The notes: generated by a model not told the origin, from the sequence alone. A stretch of 64,000 nucleotides of DNA from Diphasiastrum complanatum (GCA_029204225.1 CM055092.1:81926572-81990571), one strand, 5' to 3'; shown: positions 44,247 to 56,239, counted from the first letter of the stretch. Numbers and translations: made by a program.

Positions 44247-44893
44247 TGTGAAAGATTCAACTAGTTCGATCATATTTGCTATATTTTCATATTTGACATA
44301 TTGAGGCCAACTTTGTTTTTAGACTTAGAGATTGACTTTTCAAAGTTCATTAGTCTAAATGCCATTTGAATAAATACTTTTTGAAAGTGTGGGAAAGGTA
44401 GAAGGCTATTTTGAGTAGATTCAAATTTAAATGTTGGGTACTTTGAATCTAGACCCAAAAATAGTAGGGTTAGCATTTTGAGAGAAAGCCAAGTGGCCAA
44501 ATAGGGTTTGGTCTTGTTATAAAAGGATGTAACTCATGTAGAGAGTGATCGTCTCTCTTCTCTATCTCATTTCATGTTTATACATGGTTCTCTTGGGTTC
44601 TACTATCCATTGGTGCACTATACTTGTGATTGCATGCAATTTTATGTGTAGAATGATCTATATTTGCTATTTTCGAATCCACACGTGTGACATACAGTAG
44701 CTTGCTAGTTTTATATGAACAGCAACAGTACTTTATCATTTCATTCAAGTTTGATCAAGTACTATTAGGGTTTGCATCTCATTTTGTGTGTAGATGCTGA
44801 TTTTTCTACGTTGGTGAGATTGGTAGTGTAATTCTCTTTCTAACCAAAGATCTTTCAAGTGGATTGGATATTAATGATTTGAAATCATTCACA
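44247..44893 (+). repeat. 5' LTR of copia A3
   Basis: TGTGAAAGATTC to CATTCACA, 647 bp. TATA-like TTATAAAAGG at 44518-44527; the palindrome CACACGTGTG at 44681-44690 is the same as in the A2 LTRs. Closest relative is the A1 LTR (1063-1715). Confidence 0.9.
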
Positions 44894-44905
44894 TGGAATC
44901 AGAGC
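44894..44905 (+). other. PBS of copia A3
   Basis: TGGAATCAGAGC, one substitution from the standard initiator-Met PBS, immediately after the LTR. Confidence 0.88.
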
Positions 44906-45479
44906 TTGTGTTTCAGATTATTAAGGAGGAAATTAAATCTATCGATGACCTGGTGAAAATATCAAGGCTAGAGCATGCTCGAGGGGATTCTACACCAAAA
45001 TTGAGTTTTTTCTTTTTGTAGATCAAAATCCTATATAGGTTTTCAAACTTGATCAATTCCGATTTTTGATTTCACATACTGTATTCGGCCGATTTTTGGA
45101 TCATTAGATCAGCCCAAGTGGTGGCTATTAGACTACATAATCAAAATTTCAGCATTTGCATGTAGATTTGGAATAGTCAATCTTTTGTGATTTTGACAAA
45201 AACCTAATTTTGATTGGATCTCTAGATAGTGAGGTTGCTGGACTTTATTTGAGTGTGTTTCAATCTTAAGAAGTGGCAAAAGTCATTAGATTGAGGATAG
45301 ATCATAGGTTGATCAAGATTCCATGATTCTATGTGTTGATTTGCTTGGTATAAGTGCTAGAAGAGAATTTTTGAGATGGTTTGAAATCTTGGTGATTTCT
45401 TTTGAAATCATTTATTTTTGTTGAAAGGAGTGCTTTGTGCATTAAAACAGGTTGAAAAATAAGATCAAGTCATTGCTAC

Positions 45480-46914
45480 ATGGCAACCTCAATTGGAGTC
45501 ATGTTGGAAGCCAATGATAGGCTTACCTCAAGCAACTATTCATTGTGGAAAGTGAGGATGGAGTCACTTCTTGAGATGAATGATGTTTTGGATATTGTTG
45601 TAGGTTTGGAAGAGAGACCAGCAAAAAAACAAGATCAAGTGAGGTATGACAAAAGGGCCAAGAAGGCACTACACATGATAAAGATGAATGTTACCAATGA
45701 GTTCTCAAGGAAGTTGGTAAGCCCACATCATCTTTGGAAGCTTGGGATTCATTGGAAAAGCTCTATGAATCCAAGTCTACTTCTAGAGTGTTGACTCTAA
45801 GAAGACAAATCTTTTTTTTTTTTGCAAATGAATGAAGAAAGTCCAAGTACTTTTGTTTTGAGGATGAAAGCATTGAATGATGAGTTGGCCTCCATTGATG
45901 AAAGAATTAAGGAAGGAGAGCTTATACAAGTGATTCTTAATGGCTTGTTGGATGCTCATGCTAACATTGTTCAAAGTATTGCTATTCAAAATACTTTGCC
46001 AAGTTTGATGGACCTTCAAGAGATCTTGATCAATGAAGAATATAGGCTTCATGCAAGAGGTGTATCTACATCGACACTTCAAGAGGATGCTATGTTCACA
46101 AAGGGCAAAACCAAAAGTAAGTGGTCTAAAGGGCAAGATCAAGTGGATGCCTCTTCAAGTGGCAAAAAGAAGGATAGATCAAATCTCAAATGCTTCTTTT
46201 GTGGCATCAAAGGACACTTTACAAGTAAGTGCTACAAGAAGAAGAGAGATCAAGGATACAAGCAAGGTAATCCTACTCTTGATGATGATGGTTTGGATGT
46301 TCAAGATGCAAATCATTGATGCTTTTGTGATGTCTTCATGTATGCTTGCTAATGATGGAGATCTAGATCCTTGGTGGCAAGTTCACAGATCACCATTCAC
46401 AAAGAGTACTTCACTTCTTTGTTGCCATATGGAGATGACAAGAGGGTGATCTACACGGCCAATGATGGTGAGTGTGCAATAAAAGAGATTGGCACAATTC
46501 CTACTCCTATCTCTGCAAATAGAAATGTTCATTTGGAGGATGTCTTGTTTATTCCATCTATTACCAAGAATTTGCTTAGTGTGAGTCAAATGCTAAGTTA
46601 AGGCCTCAAACTGGAGTTTGATGGAGATGCTTGTATGATCAAAAGGAAGGATGTCTTGATTGGAAAAGGTGAAAGGCAAGGGAAGTTGTCCAAACTAGAT
46701 GCTTGTGTTATTGCTAACCAAGTTGGATGTGCTGCAAGGGAGCAAATAACTATTAAAGAGGTTTGGCATAAATGGATGCGACACCTCAACTTCAAGTCAT
46801 TGGAGGTAATGGCTAGAAAGAAGATTGTGATAGCACTTCCAAGTTTCTTAAGTTGCATTAAACATGTTTGTGATTGTTGTGGTTTGTCTAAGTCACATAA
46901 GTTAGATTTAAAGT
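45480..46914 (+). pseudogene. Copia A3 gag-protease, frameshifted
   Basis: Starts MATSIGVMLEANDRLTSSNY, collinear with A2 gag (MATNGGYMLESNDRL). Frames break near 45700 and 45810. 45822-46319 covers gag with the zinc knuckle CFFCGIKGHFTSKC. In the protease a 13-bp deletion removes IDSG (A4 still has WWIDSGASSHM; here the frame reads WWQVHRSP), so the active site is gone. 46371-46601 and 46635-46916 continue protease and the pre-integrase motif VWHKWMRHLNF, ending at HKLD before the D4 LTR. Confidence 0.9.
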
Positions 46915-46922
46915 AAAATCAT

Positions 46923-47173
46923 TGTGCTACTATACTGTGGGTCCTATTAGTTGATAAGGATCAATTGGCCTCACCACGAGGCAAGTTGACGGGACACGCG
47001 TCCCGCCAACGGCAACCTGTGTCATGCATGGGTTGCCTAAGTGAACAACTATATGTACAGTGTAGTTTCACTTTGAGAAATACAGTTGCTATGTGAGCTT
47101 GTTGTCGAGAGTATTTTATGTCTGTACTGTTATTGTGTAGCATGATCTGTGTTCCTGTTTGAAGCAAATTCTA
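46923..47173 (+). repeat. 5' LTR of copia D4 (type C, about 251 bp)
   Basis: TGTGCTACTATACTGTGGG to GCAAATTCTA. Matches the inverted LTR at 53718-53963, including GGGACACGCGTCCCG. Followed after three bases by the PBS. Much shorter than, and different from, the F LTR attached to D1-D3. Confidence 0.82.
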
Positions 47174-47176
47174 AAT

Positions 47177-47188
47177 TGGTATCAGAGC
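47177..47188 (+). other. PBS of copia D4
   Basis: TGGTATCAGAGC, exact standard copia PBS. Confidence 0.92.
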
Positions 47189-48453
47189 CGTACAGGGAGT
47201 GTACACAATACAACATTGCCATTGAAGAGAGCTTCGGGAGAACTGTCTTCTGAGATTTTGGGGTTTACGGCGGGTTGAAGATGGAAGAAGAAACACTAGT
47301 GCAGAGAGTTTGGCACACAGAAGCTTGGTGAGCTTGAGACTGTGTGAGGATTCAGAAACAAGGGTTGTCGATTGAATCAGAACCTCATCAAACGGAATTT
47401 TGAAAATCCGAAGTAGGCTATTTGGTGTTTGAAGTCATTGTGCATTCAATCGGACACTGTTTGACAAACGGATTGAAGCATCGGCTTTCCAGCAGTAGGC
47501 CAACCTTAGAAGAAGAGGATTGGCTAGTCAGAGGGCTGTGAACAGTCAATCAAGATCGGTATTTCCAAGGAAAACCCTGGCCTAGGGTTTGGAAGAACAA
47601 AAGCTTGGTTTCTGAGCTGTAGGAGACCATTCTTTGAGCTGTAAAAGCAAGAACAAGAGGCAAGAAGAAGATCTTTAGAGGTTGTGAACAGTCGTGCTGC
47701 ATCTGAATAGCTGGAACGGATTTAATCTGGTAGCCATAGCCTTGAAAAATCAAGAAAGGGTGAGGAGGAGGTCGTGGCTGAGTTCGCACGCCCAAACCAT
47801 TTTGATGCCAAGTGCTTCACAGTGTGTAGCGGCTACAAGAGTGATCATCAGCACGCGAATCGGCCAGAGACTGTTGGATCAACAACTAGTATGATCAAGG
47901 GCCAGGATAACATCCTCAAGAAGTACTGTGGGCCCTTGGTTTGAGATAAACCATTGGATTGGTTTGAAAAGAGCCTTGAAGTGGACTAAAGGGACTTGAA
48001 GTGCATTTTGGCCTTCAACTTCATTAAAAAATTTCATACTGAAATTGGAGTTGGGTCCCTTCACAAGTGAAGCGTGAAGTTTCTTCAAGGTGAAGAAATA
48101 GTTTAAAAATGCGAAAAGCCCTTAATTTTGTCTCCTTTATCTGTTTTGACCCAAACGAAAGGCTATAACCTCCAAATGAAGGGCACCCGAACTGTACCTG
48201 CAAGTACGGTACAACAAAACAGAATGATTGCAGCGGAGAAAATGTTCGGAGTGTGCCAAAAGTGATTTCACCATTCCATTGGGCACGCGGTTGGGAGTTG
48301 ACGACTGAGTGCATTTTGGAAGGCGACATCGATTGGCTTTCAAATTGGTGGAAAAGCGACGAGTGGCCTAGTAGGTGAAAAAGTGCAGGTCATTATTCTC
48401 AACTTCTGAAATCAGAGTTGGCCTCGACATACTGCTTTTAGCCTACGACAAAC
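47189..48453 (+). repeat. Leader of copia D4
   Basis: About 1.27 kb without recognised coding between PBS and gag ATG. Its distal 500 bp matches the D1 leader and, inverted, 60450-60930. Confidence 0.8.
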
Positions 48454-49756
48454 ATGGGAGAGTCCATTTTGAGTGAAAGTAGCAAATTGCACAGGATTTC
48501 CAACTATGCAGTGTGGAAATTCAAAATGAAAAACATACTGATGGAGAAAGACGTGGGGAAGTCGTCACATGTGATGAGAGAAGGCCGCCAAATGAAGCGA
48601 ATATCAAAGTATTTGACAAAAAGATGAGGAAAGCTTTGACCTTCATTAACTTGTCAGTGAAGGATCACATCATTATCCATATTTGTGATGTTGTTACACC
48701 CAGACAGACATGGGATGTGCTATAGGAGCAATTCGAGACCTCAAATCCGTCAAGACGTCAAAATACTGACGATCAGGCACTTGCGACACGCCAAAGCAAG
48801 GCAAGGGCAAGGGCAAGAAGAAATCTAAACAACAATTTTCCAAGACTCAGGAGGATGAGGGATCTTCCAGTAAGACCAAGAAGAAAGGCAAGTGCTTCCA
48901 TTGTGGTAAAAAGGGCCATTGGAAGAGTGAATGTCGTAAACTCCTGGCGGAACAAGGCAAGGGGAAACCAAAGCAAGCAGGTAACCTTGTCGACGAGGGT
49001 GAGATTGAAGACTCTAGCATCTTCATATCTGCATTGTCATCTAATTAAGATGATCAAGCATGGTATATTCACTTGGGAGCCACAAGACACATGACAGGTA
49101 ACAAGAATTGGTTCAGTAGCTTGAAAGTGTTGGATAATGGAACGTCTGTTTCACAAGCAAATGGTGAGGTGTGCAAGATCAAGGGGATAGGCACAGTTTC
49201 AATCCAACTACCTAATGGCAAAAGCAGGACGATCAGGGTGGTACTTTACGTACCAGGTTTGAAGAAAAATCTACTTTTTGTTGAGGTCATTATCAATCAA
49301 AGTTGAAAGTAGAATTTGCTCATAATCGTTGCTTTGTGAAGGATGTGAACCAAAAGTTCAAAGTTATTGCGGATGGAGTAAGAGAGCCCAATACAAAATT
49401 GTACAGGTTGAATGCTACAATCAAGGGGCAACATGGACTCGTATCATCCATTCCATCACAGACTGAGTTGTGGCTTAGTCACTTGAACTTGGGAAGCCTC
49501 AGTTTGATGAGGAAATTGGAGATGGTAACAGGATTGCCTACTATAGAAGACCACTTGAAATCGATGTGCGAATCATGTGTATATGGGAAGCAGCATCGAG
49601 AGAAGTTCAATAAAGGTGGTGTTGCAAGAGCAAAGAACATCCTGGATTTAATCCACACAGATTTATGCGGGCCTATGAGGACCATGTCCTTAGGTAAGGC
49701 CTTCTATTTCATGACCTTTATTGATGATATGTCACGTAAGACGTGGATCTACTTTT
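48454..49756 (+). pseudogene. Copia D4: gag, protease, start of integrase, broken
   Basis: Gag start MGESILSESSKL at 48454, frameshift near 48555, continuing 48513-48725. A deletion at about 48725-48750 removes the rest of gag up to the knuckle linker. The zinc knuckle CFHCGKKGHWKSEC is at about 48894. The protease active site reads YIHLGATRHM instead of YIDSGATRHM, so the catalytic aspartate is lost. 49303-49758 has the pre-integrase region and the integrase beginning with intact LIHTDLCGPM. Cut at 49756 within the integrase core. Confidence 0.9.
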
Positions 49757-49935
49757 AAGTTCGAAGGTAACACCTTTTGCTTAGTTCTAGAGTTATCAGG
49801 CCGATACTTTTACAAGGCCTATGTTAAGTACTTAAGCTGTTTTCTTTGTACTTGATAATTAATGATGTGAATAGATGTGTTTTGGCGGTGGTGTGCGAGA
49901 GAGCAATTCTACTTCTTGCCTTGAAGAACTTAACT
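49757..49935 (+). repeat. Fragment J
   Basis: Matches about 42355-42540 inverted. Sits between truncated D4 and the expansin 3' flank. Nature unknown. Confidence 0.6.
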
Positions 49936-50229
49936 CAACACAAATGATCTATTCTTCAATGAGTAAACTGGAAAAGAAGTTGACGCGATGCTGGATATCC
50001 ACGATGGAAACAATATGCTTTACTGTGCAAAGGTAACGAGTTCTAGACTGAATAAAGTTTTGAAATTTCTGCATTTCGAGAGGGCTGCAACAGACTGCCC
50101 GCCGCTTTTACAATTACCTTTTATAGAAAGTAGAGATGGATCAAAAAAATTATAACACCCGTCTTTGTTCTACCAGTAAGCGTTGAAAATCATCTGTGAA
50201 AGTTTGTTTGTAATGAGGTATGTCATTCG
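49936..50229. other. Expansin 3' flank
   Basis: Expected to hold the 3' UTR of the minus-strand gene. No canonical AATAAA on the minus strand was found within ~150 bp of the stop; plant signals are often degenerate. Confidence 0.4.
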
Positions 50230-51571
50230 TTAGTAGAACTGCTTTCCACTGAAGGTTTGACCAAACTGCCAATCTAAAGGGGCAACATCGTAAGAAGTGA
50301 TATTCTTTCCGTCGGCTGTCGTGACATGAAAGGATAAACTTTGACCTACCAGCACAGTGTCACACTCCCAGTTCTGTCCCCAGTTTCGCTTCATGGGAAT
50401 CCAGCCAGTTTCGGAACCTTTAACTGAAACAGCAGATATGTCGCCCACGCCACCCACATTACTAATCAGCACGAGATTAAACCAGGGGTTGCCGTTGATG
50501 GTGAAACGCATACCTCCATCCTTGTGGCATGGCACTCTACATGCATCAATCACATATTTCAGTCTTTTGACGTCAAAAGGTCTCTGGTAAAATTTTAAAG
50601 TACTAATCTCTAGAAATGTCGCCTTTAACGAGTATCTTACAGGAATATAGCAAGTGCAACATATGTATGAGCTTGAATGCATGTATCCCAACCATAACGG
50701 ATGCCGAAAAGTACTAGTAGCAGTTCTCAATCATTGAAAGCAAATAAATTTTATTTAGACCACAATACCCAAGGGCACAAATAGGTTACGGTAACTTGCA
50801 ATCGCGTGGAGCGGTAAATTAATGGTAGCTTGTGACTGGAATTATATAATAGCTTATGACAAAAGTCAGCAGGCTCTAATGAAATATGCAACATTCGGAA
50901 GCTCGCACTGTATATCTATGGAGGATAGACCGACCAATGTTTATAAGATGCTACCTTCGATAGAGAACAGGCACAATGCCTGCACGCCAAAAAGCGATTT
51001 GAGAGAACGCCGGCTGTGACATATCAAAGTGCTCTCGGGGAATGTTGCACCAACCTCCATTGTCATTCGGAAGGGCGTCGTTTGGAGGGCATAAGTTTGT
51101 AGCCGTAATAAACACAGATGGATTTCCAGGGTTGCACCACTGGGTATCGTTCCAACACTTGATTTCGTAGCATCCACCACAAGCTGCGCCATTCTTAAAC
51201 AATACCGTGCTGAGTGCTGCTGTATTTTTACCGTAACCCTGGCTGTAGAGGTTTCCATATCCGCATGCGCCATCTAATCACAGCCGATAGATTACAACGA
51301 GAAGTATGACTCGCAGAGTGTCATTAAGCAAACTTAAGTTCAAAGTGCCGTTGCTGTTAAACAATGTGTGCACTCCTTGCACATGTAAAGCCAGTGACTT
51401 ACCCATTGTGCCTGCTGCGTCACTACCTCCATAGAAGGTAGCATGCGCTTCATTCCAGTGCCTCCAGTGCCTCCAAGACGGTTCAGATGAATATCGTGCT
51501 TGCGAACCTTGGTAATAGCTTAGCAATAACAGCGTCGCCAATGAAGCTGATAGTGCCATGAAGCGATCCAT
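50230..51571 (-). CDS. EXPA: Alpha-expansin, three coding exons, 264 aa
   Basis: Cell-wall loosening protein that disrupts cellulose-xyloglucan contacts without hydrolysis. Coding exons: 51571-51403, 51273-50955, 50536-50230; introns 51402-51274 (129 bp) and 50954-50537 (418 bp), all GT-AG and joining in frame. Residues 1-25 are a signal peptide (hydrophobic LATLLLL, cleavage likely after SQA). The GH45-like double-psi beta-barrel starts at [14 protein letters not shown] (43-56), with [14 protein letters not shown] and the expansin motif HFD (138-140). From RRVPCH (162-167) a C-terminal cellulose-binding domain follows with KRNWGQNW and [13 protein letters not shown]. The domain cysteines are present and the length is typical for EXPA. 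An in-frame ATG at 51592 was not used because it lies in the probable 5'-UTR intron. WRHWRHW before the domain is a small oddity. Subfamily number cannot be assigned by eye. Confidence 0.96.
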
Positions 51572-51575
51572 TGTC

Positions 51576-51701
51576 CTGTCACCAAAAAACATAGGTACGC
51601 TCCCACAGAACTGTGTCAGGTATATCGACAGAAGTTCTAATAAACCGAATAAGAAATGCAGCAGGGAAACCTCTTAAGTTCCTCACTGATAGTACGCTTA
51701 C
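51576..51701 (-). other. Probable 5'-UTR intron of the expansin gene
   Basis: Minus strand: donor AATAG|GTAAGCG at 51701 and acceptor TTTTTTGGTGACAG ending at 51576, 126 bp, leaving GACAATGG as the start context. This removes the upstream in-frame ATG at 51592. The same sites are present in the duplicated stub (4073-4491). Inferred from splice consensus only. Confidence 0.6.
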
Positions 51702-51910
51702 CTATTGAAGTGCTGCGTGACTATTCGATGGTTTGCGAGCGCTCAAGTCCAGCTCCAATCACAGTCTTTGCACGTAGATGCGTCCACCTGCTTGTACGTA
51801 TATCAACCCTCTAGGGCCGGTGCTCTCGAGAGAAGAGTGGCAGGAGGAGGATGATGGTAATATGCACGAAATGAAAGCCGTAGTAAATCAGAAAAAGAGA
51901 AGAGGATCAC

Positions 51911-51920
51911 TCTTATAAAT
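51911..51920 (-). promoter_or_regulatory. Candidate TATA box of the expansin gene
   Basis: ATTTATAAGA on the minus strand, about 340 bp upstream of the ATG, followed by pyrimidine-rich CTCTTCTCTTTTTC. With the 5'-UTR intron, transcript start near 51880 is plausible. In the stub copy the site reads AATTATAAGA (about 4450). Confidence 0.5.
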
Positions 51921-51953
51921 TTTCTTCAATTTAGGGCTGATTCTGATTATCCG

Positions 51954-53500
51954 GACATACGACGGGTGGAATGGCGCCAAATAAATAATTCAAATTTTTC
52001 AGCAACTAAACTTTTCATTTTTTGGTTTTGTTTTTTGTTTTGTGTTTGCTCAAACAAAGGGACGGCAAGCACTCCGATTCCTTAAAGGCTTAAATTTAAG
52101 AGTCTTATGCTCATTTAATGTGGTTCATGCCCTACATGTCATGTTGTATTTAGGTGCAAATTTTAAGCGCTCATTATCATTGATGCACTGAAATGAAAGT
52201 TAACGACAAGTCATATGTGTAGAGGAAAAGCGGATGGAGACCGGGAGGCAAAGGAGATACAAGCCTCCAATATGAAGGTGAGCCTCTTGTTAGAGATGTT
52301 GGTCATCATCATGACGAGAGTCATTACTTAGTGTGTGGCTATCATTGAAATCAGAAGTAAAAGTGTGGACGGAAGTATGAATCTAAATGTTGTTCATGGA
52401 GGGGGGTAGGCACACACAAACTTGGAAAAATAGTAAGTGTACACTAGAAACTATTGGAAGGTTTGGAAAACTAGTAATTGTACACTAAGAAACTATTGGA
52501 AGGTGGCATGTATAGAAATGTTTTTTTCCTACAATCTTAGTGAATTACACTTCTAATGAAATTCTTTGACATGATAAAACCAAATGATAGATGATTAAGG
52601 AACACAAATGATAGATGATAGAGGAACACAAATGATAAAAACAAATGATAGATGATTACGGAACACAAGTGAGTATAGAGGCTCTTAATTTGATTGCAAT
52701 GACATGGGTAAGAGCAACAACAAAGTTGCTGGTGGGAAAGCTACTCCACATGTAGAGAAGAAAATGAATGAGATGTCTAGGTTGGATGACATGTCTTTGA
52801 TACTCTTTTGCATGAATGTACAACAAATAAAAGTGCTAGCAAAGAATGCATTAATTGAATTAGAAAACTTACTGACAATATTTCTAATATGAACATATCG
52901 ATTTTACATGAATAACATAAATAGAAAAAATGTTGATAATTGTATCACATGTGCTGGACGTTTAGTGGTTCAAAAAATTGGAGCCATTTTGCTACTTTCT
53001 CCATGCTAGGGAGCACCAAGATATCATGTTCGGGAGGCACATGCCTTTGGACAAGTGATTTTTGAAACTAAAACCATTAATATCAGGAGGAATTTCAGGA
53101 AGGTTGGGCTCTTTTGTCCTGTAACAAATATTTGCCTCATAAAATTTCTGAATATTTTCTTGTGAGATTCGCAAAATTTTCGCGTGAGATGCCTTCGCGA
53201 AAATTGCGCAATGGCAACGCTCTCAAAATTTCACGATGCCTTCGCAAAGAATTCACGTGCGATTTGCGAAAATTTTGCGCGCAGGCAGGCTTTGCAAAAA
53301 CTCTGTGAAGGCAGGCTTCGCTAAGTTCTCGCGAAGGCAGGCTTCGCGAAATTTTTGAGCGCGATGCCTTCATGAAAATTTTGCGATGCCTGTGTGAAAT
53401 TTTTGCGAAGGCAGGCATCACGAAATTTTTTGCTAAAATTTCTTGAAAAGAAGGCAGGCATCAAGAAAATTTCTGGAAAGACTCGAATTTTTGGAATTTT
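51954..53500 (+). repeat. Repeat E3, immediately upstream of the expansin promoter
   Basis: Copy of E with unoccupied A2 site (GGTTCATGCCCTAC at about 52122), short tandem repeat at 52570-52680, 62-aa ORF (52704-52892) and CG-rich array (53130-53500). Its start lies only ~35 bp beyond the candidate TATA box, so E could influence expansin transcription. Confidence 0.88.
53130..53500 (+). repeat. CG-rich AAATTT array in E3
   Basis: Paralogue of 39310-39690; diverged ~30-bp units with GAAGGCAGGCTTCGCGAA and GCGAAAATT cores. Confidence 0.85.
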
Positions 53501-53504
53501 TTTT

Positions 53505-53717
53505 ATATTCCCCTCCCCCACCCACCCGCCACGTCGGGTGGGGGTTGGAATTAAAAAAAAAAAAAAATTTATTTTAAATTTCTAGCCCCCCCAGCCTGCC
53601 GTTTTTTTTTTTAATTTTCCCCCCTCTGCTCACCCACCGAAATAAATGAAAATTTTAATTTATCCCCCCCGCCCCCTCTGCGACCACTGGCCGCGGCGGG
53701 TGGCGGTGGGGGGGCCT
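53505..53717. repeat. GC-rich palindromic block (E3)
   Basis: Shorter version of 39690-40115 with CCACCCGCCACGTCGGGTGG and G/C runs; ends at the D5 LTR. Confidence 0.75.
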
Positions 53718-53963
53718 TAGAATTTGCTTTGCATAGGAACACATATGATGCTACAGAGTAACACAGACAGAAAACACTCTCCACAGCAAGCTCACATAGC
53801 AACTGTATTTCTCAAAATGAAATTACACTATACATATAGTTGTTCACTCAGGCAACCCATGCATGACCCAGGTTGTCGTTGGCGGGACGCGTGTCCCGTC
53901 GACTTGCCTCATGGCGAGGCCAACTGATCCTTATCCACTGATAGGACCCACAGTACAGTAACA
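53718..53963 (-). repeat. LTR type C of copia D5 (3' LTR)
   Basis: On the minus strand TGTTACTGTACTGTGGG to GCAAATTCTA, 246 bp; matches 46923-47173. Joined directly to RT coding sequence at 53964, showing a deletion from mid-RT to the LTR. Confidence 0.8.
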
Positions 53964-55245
53964 TCGCTACAAATCCTTCAGGTTGATCCATGAAGACTTT
54001 TTCTTCTAACTTACCATTTAAAAAAGCAGATTTCACATCCATCTGATGCAAAGGCCAACCGAAATGTGAAGCTAAAGCAATAAGTAGACGTAGAGTATTC
54101 CACTTACAAACCGGCGCAAAGGGCTCCTGATAGTCGATGCCTTTAATTTGTGCGTACCCTCTGATCACCAATCTTGCTTTCTGCTTTGCTATACTTCCAT
54201 CTGCATGGTACTTAGTCCTGTATACCCATTTGCAACCAATGGGTTTCTTGCCAACTAGTGGTTCTACTAAGTCCCATGTGCTATGTTTAGCAATTGACTC
54301 CATCTCTTCTCCCATGGCCTTGACCCAAATGTCATCATCCTTCGCTTCACCTGAAGTCAAAGGTTCTTTGCTTTGAATAATGCTAGATAAGAGAGAATAA
54401 TTTGCTTCATACCTTTCAAGTAGTGTCTTCTCTCTTGTTGATCTTCGTAGCTCTCCCTGGTTAGATGATCCTGAAAAGTCATCTATGTCGTGACTCTCCA
54501 ACAATCTCTCAAACCACTTAGGGAGCTTCCTGTCAGGTGATCGGCTTCCTGGTGAAAATGTATCCCACGGTACATCCTTCTCCTTGCATTTGTCACCTGC
54601 AACTTCAATCCTTCTTGCACCAAAAGGTTTGTCCCTACCTCTCCAACCTATTTTTTGAGGTTGAGTAGTAGTATCTCGAGATGTATCCTCATGTTCATCA
54701 CTCGGAAGGTCAATGAATGGATCATCATCAGGTGGTATCCTCACTATACCATCTTTCCTAGTGGATGTGTCTATCTTCTCAGCATCCTCGTCTTCATACA
54801 TCTTGGATTCATCAAAGATAACATCACGGCTTATATGGATTTTGTTTTCCACTGGATCAAAACATCTATAGCCGTTCACACGATCATCATATCCTAGGAA
54901 TATGTACTTGATAGCTTTTACATCAAGTTTTTGTCTCTCTTCCTTAGGAATGTGTACAAAGGCCTTACATCCAAAGATTTGCAAGTGGTTCAACTTTGGC
55001 TTCTTCTTCGTGAATGCTTCCTCATGTGTTATCTTTGGTATGGCAATGGTAGGACTCCTATTTTGAAGATAGACTACTGTACATGCTTCTGACCAAAAAT
55101 CTTTTGGTAGTTTCATCTCAACTAGCATAGATTTGGCACTTTCCACAATCGTACGATTTTTGCGCTCAGCTACACCATTGAAAGCAGGAGTATGAGCTTG
55201 CGTAAATTGTCTTTTAGTCCCACATTGATCACAAAGATCATTGAA
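53964..55245 (-). pseudogene. Copia D5: integrase C-terminal half, linker and RT start
   Basis: Part of an unbroken 477-aa frame (53848-55281) that also reads into flanking element K and into the LTR. The integrase begins in mid-core at FNDLCDQCGTKRQFTQAHTP; the glutamate motif FNGVAERKNRT is intact. SRDVIFDESKMYEDEDAEK and a long acidic/proline linker follow, then RT: VEPLVGKKPIGCKWVYRTKY, ARLVIRGYAQIKGIDYQEPF, DVKSAFLNGKLEEKVFMDQP. Coding stops making sense after PEGFVA, where the LTR starts. The integrase N-terminal half and the YVDD half of RT are absent. Better preserved frame than D3, hence probably younger. Confidence 0.9.
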
Positions 55246-55329
55246 GTAGTTTGGTAGTAGTACATGGACTTTCAAGGACACTACCTTTTTGGGTAGAAAT
55301 GTTCCTTTGTATTATTATACACTATTTTT

Positions 55330-56170
55330 AACTAATACCTTTGACTTGCCATAACTTTTTAACCGTACCTTGAAAATTGGTGATCTAACAAATCATTGGA
55401 AAGCACTTATTAAGCGCTTTCTAACGCACCAAACTCCGTTGAAGTTGGATTCACCACTAAAAAGTTATGTCATTTTTAATGTGGACTCAAAAAATTATGA
55501 TTAATAAAATCCCCATATTGCCATAACTTTTTAACCGTAGCTCGGAAGTATGTCATGTAACATATCATTGGAAAGCGCTCATCGTCAACAAGCGCTTTCT
55601 AATGCACCAAACTTTGCTGAAATTGGACTTACCACTAAAATATTATGTCATTTTTAATGTGGACTCAAAACAATTATGAGTGATAAAATCCCCAAAAAGT
55701 GAAATGTACTACCAAAAGACACAATGACAAATGGGTTTTTTTTGTACCACCAAACCATGCTTTTAGCCTATGAAGAAACTTTGCCGAATGAGACATGGAG
55801 GCCTTTGAGGTGTACCACTTGAAAAAAGAATGCATGTCTTTCTCATTATTTGAAAAACTTTAAAAATAATGAGATTTGTATATATCATGGATCTTTTAAT
55901 CCATATGCTGCCACTGTCATTATGGCCTTCAAGTCATTATCTGTTAGTTTAAGAGGCTCTACTTACTCCAGAGGAATGTATAAAATAGCTTTTTGTGAAA
56001 ATGAATCTGGCCATTAAGGTATTGGGTTATACCCCCAATGATACTACAAAAAAGATCATCTGCAATGGCCATTATTCGGGTTACATAGATATGAGCAAAC
56101 GGAAAAATTTAGAATGTTTGGATCAAGGAGATTATTCCTTCATGACAATACCATATGCCTGAATCTTGAA
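55330..56170 (+). mobile_element. Element K, plus copy
   Basis: Inverted match to 35120-36225. Holds two tandem ~172-bp modules (55348-55519 and 55520-55693), each with GCCATAACTTTTTAACCGTA, GGAAAGC and TGTCATTTTTAATGTGGACTC, then the region encoding HGSFNPYAATVIMAFKSLS with a stop. Lacks the ~295-bp segment with the possible intron of the other copy, deleted between two ATGAG sites. Left junction is with truncated D5. Confidence 0.65.
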
Positions 56171-56239
56171 GAGGATGATGATGATGATGAAAATTAAACA
56201 ATGTTATGTAATATATTTTTGTTATATTACAAGGATCTC

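Larger units (their letters stand above)
44247..46914 (+). mobile_element. Copia A3, 5' part only (LTR, PBS, gag, protease)
   Basis: 5' LTR 44247-44893, PBS 44894-44905, leader, gag from 45480, protease region and the beginning of the pre-integrase domain, ending at about 46914 where a D-family LTR (46923) starts. Inserted into B2. RT, RNase H and 3' LTR are absent. Confidence 0.9.

Noticed and set aside
47550-47894. ORFs in the D4 leader as genes
   Set aside because: Not conserved in D1 or D6 leaders and no domain recognised.
50941-51273. 110-aa minus ORF overlapping the expansin exon 2
   Set aside because: Alternative frame of exon 2; the expansin frame carries all family motifs.
51572-51592. 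Upstream in-frame ATG giving a 271-aa expansin (MFFGDRT extension)
   Set aside because: It lies in a probable 5'-UTR intron and would put polar residues ahead of the signal peptide; the ATG at 51571 fits better.
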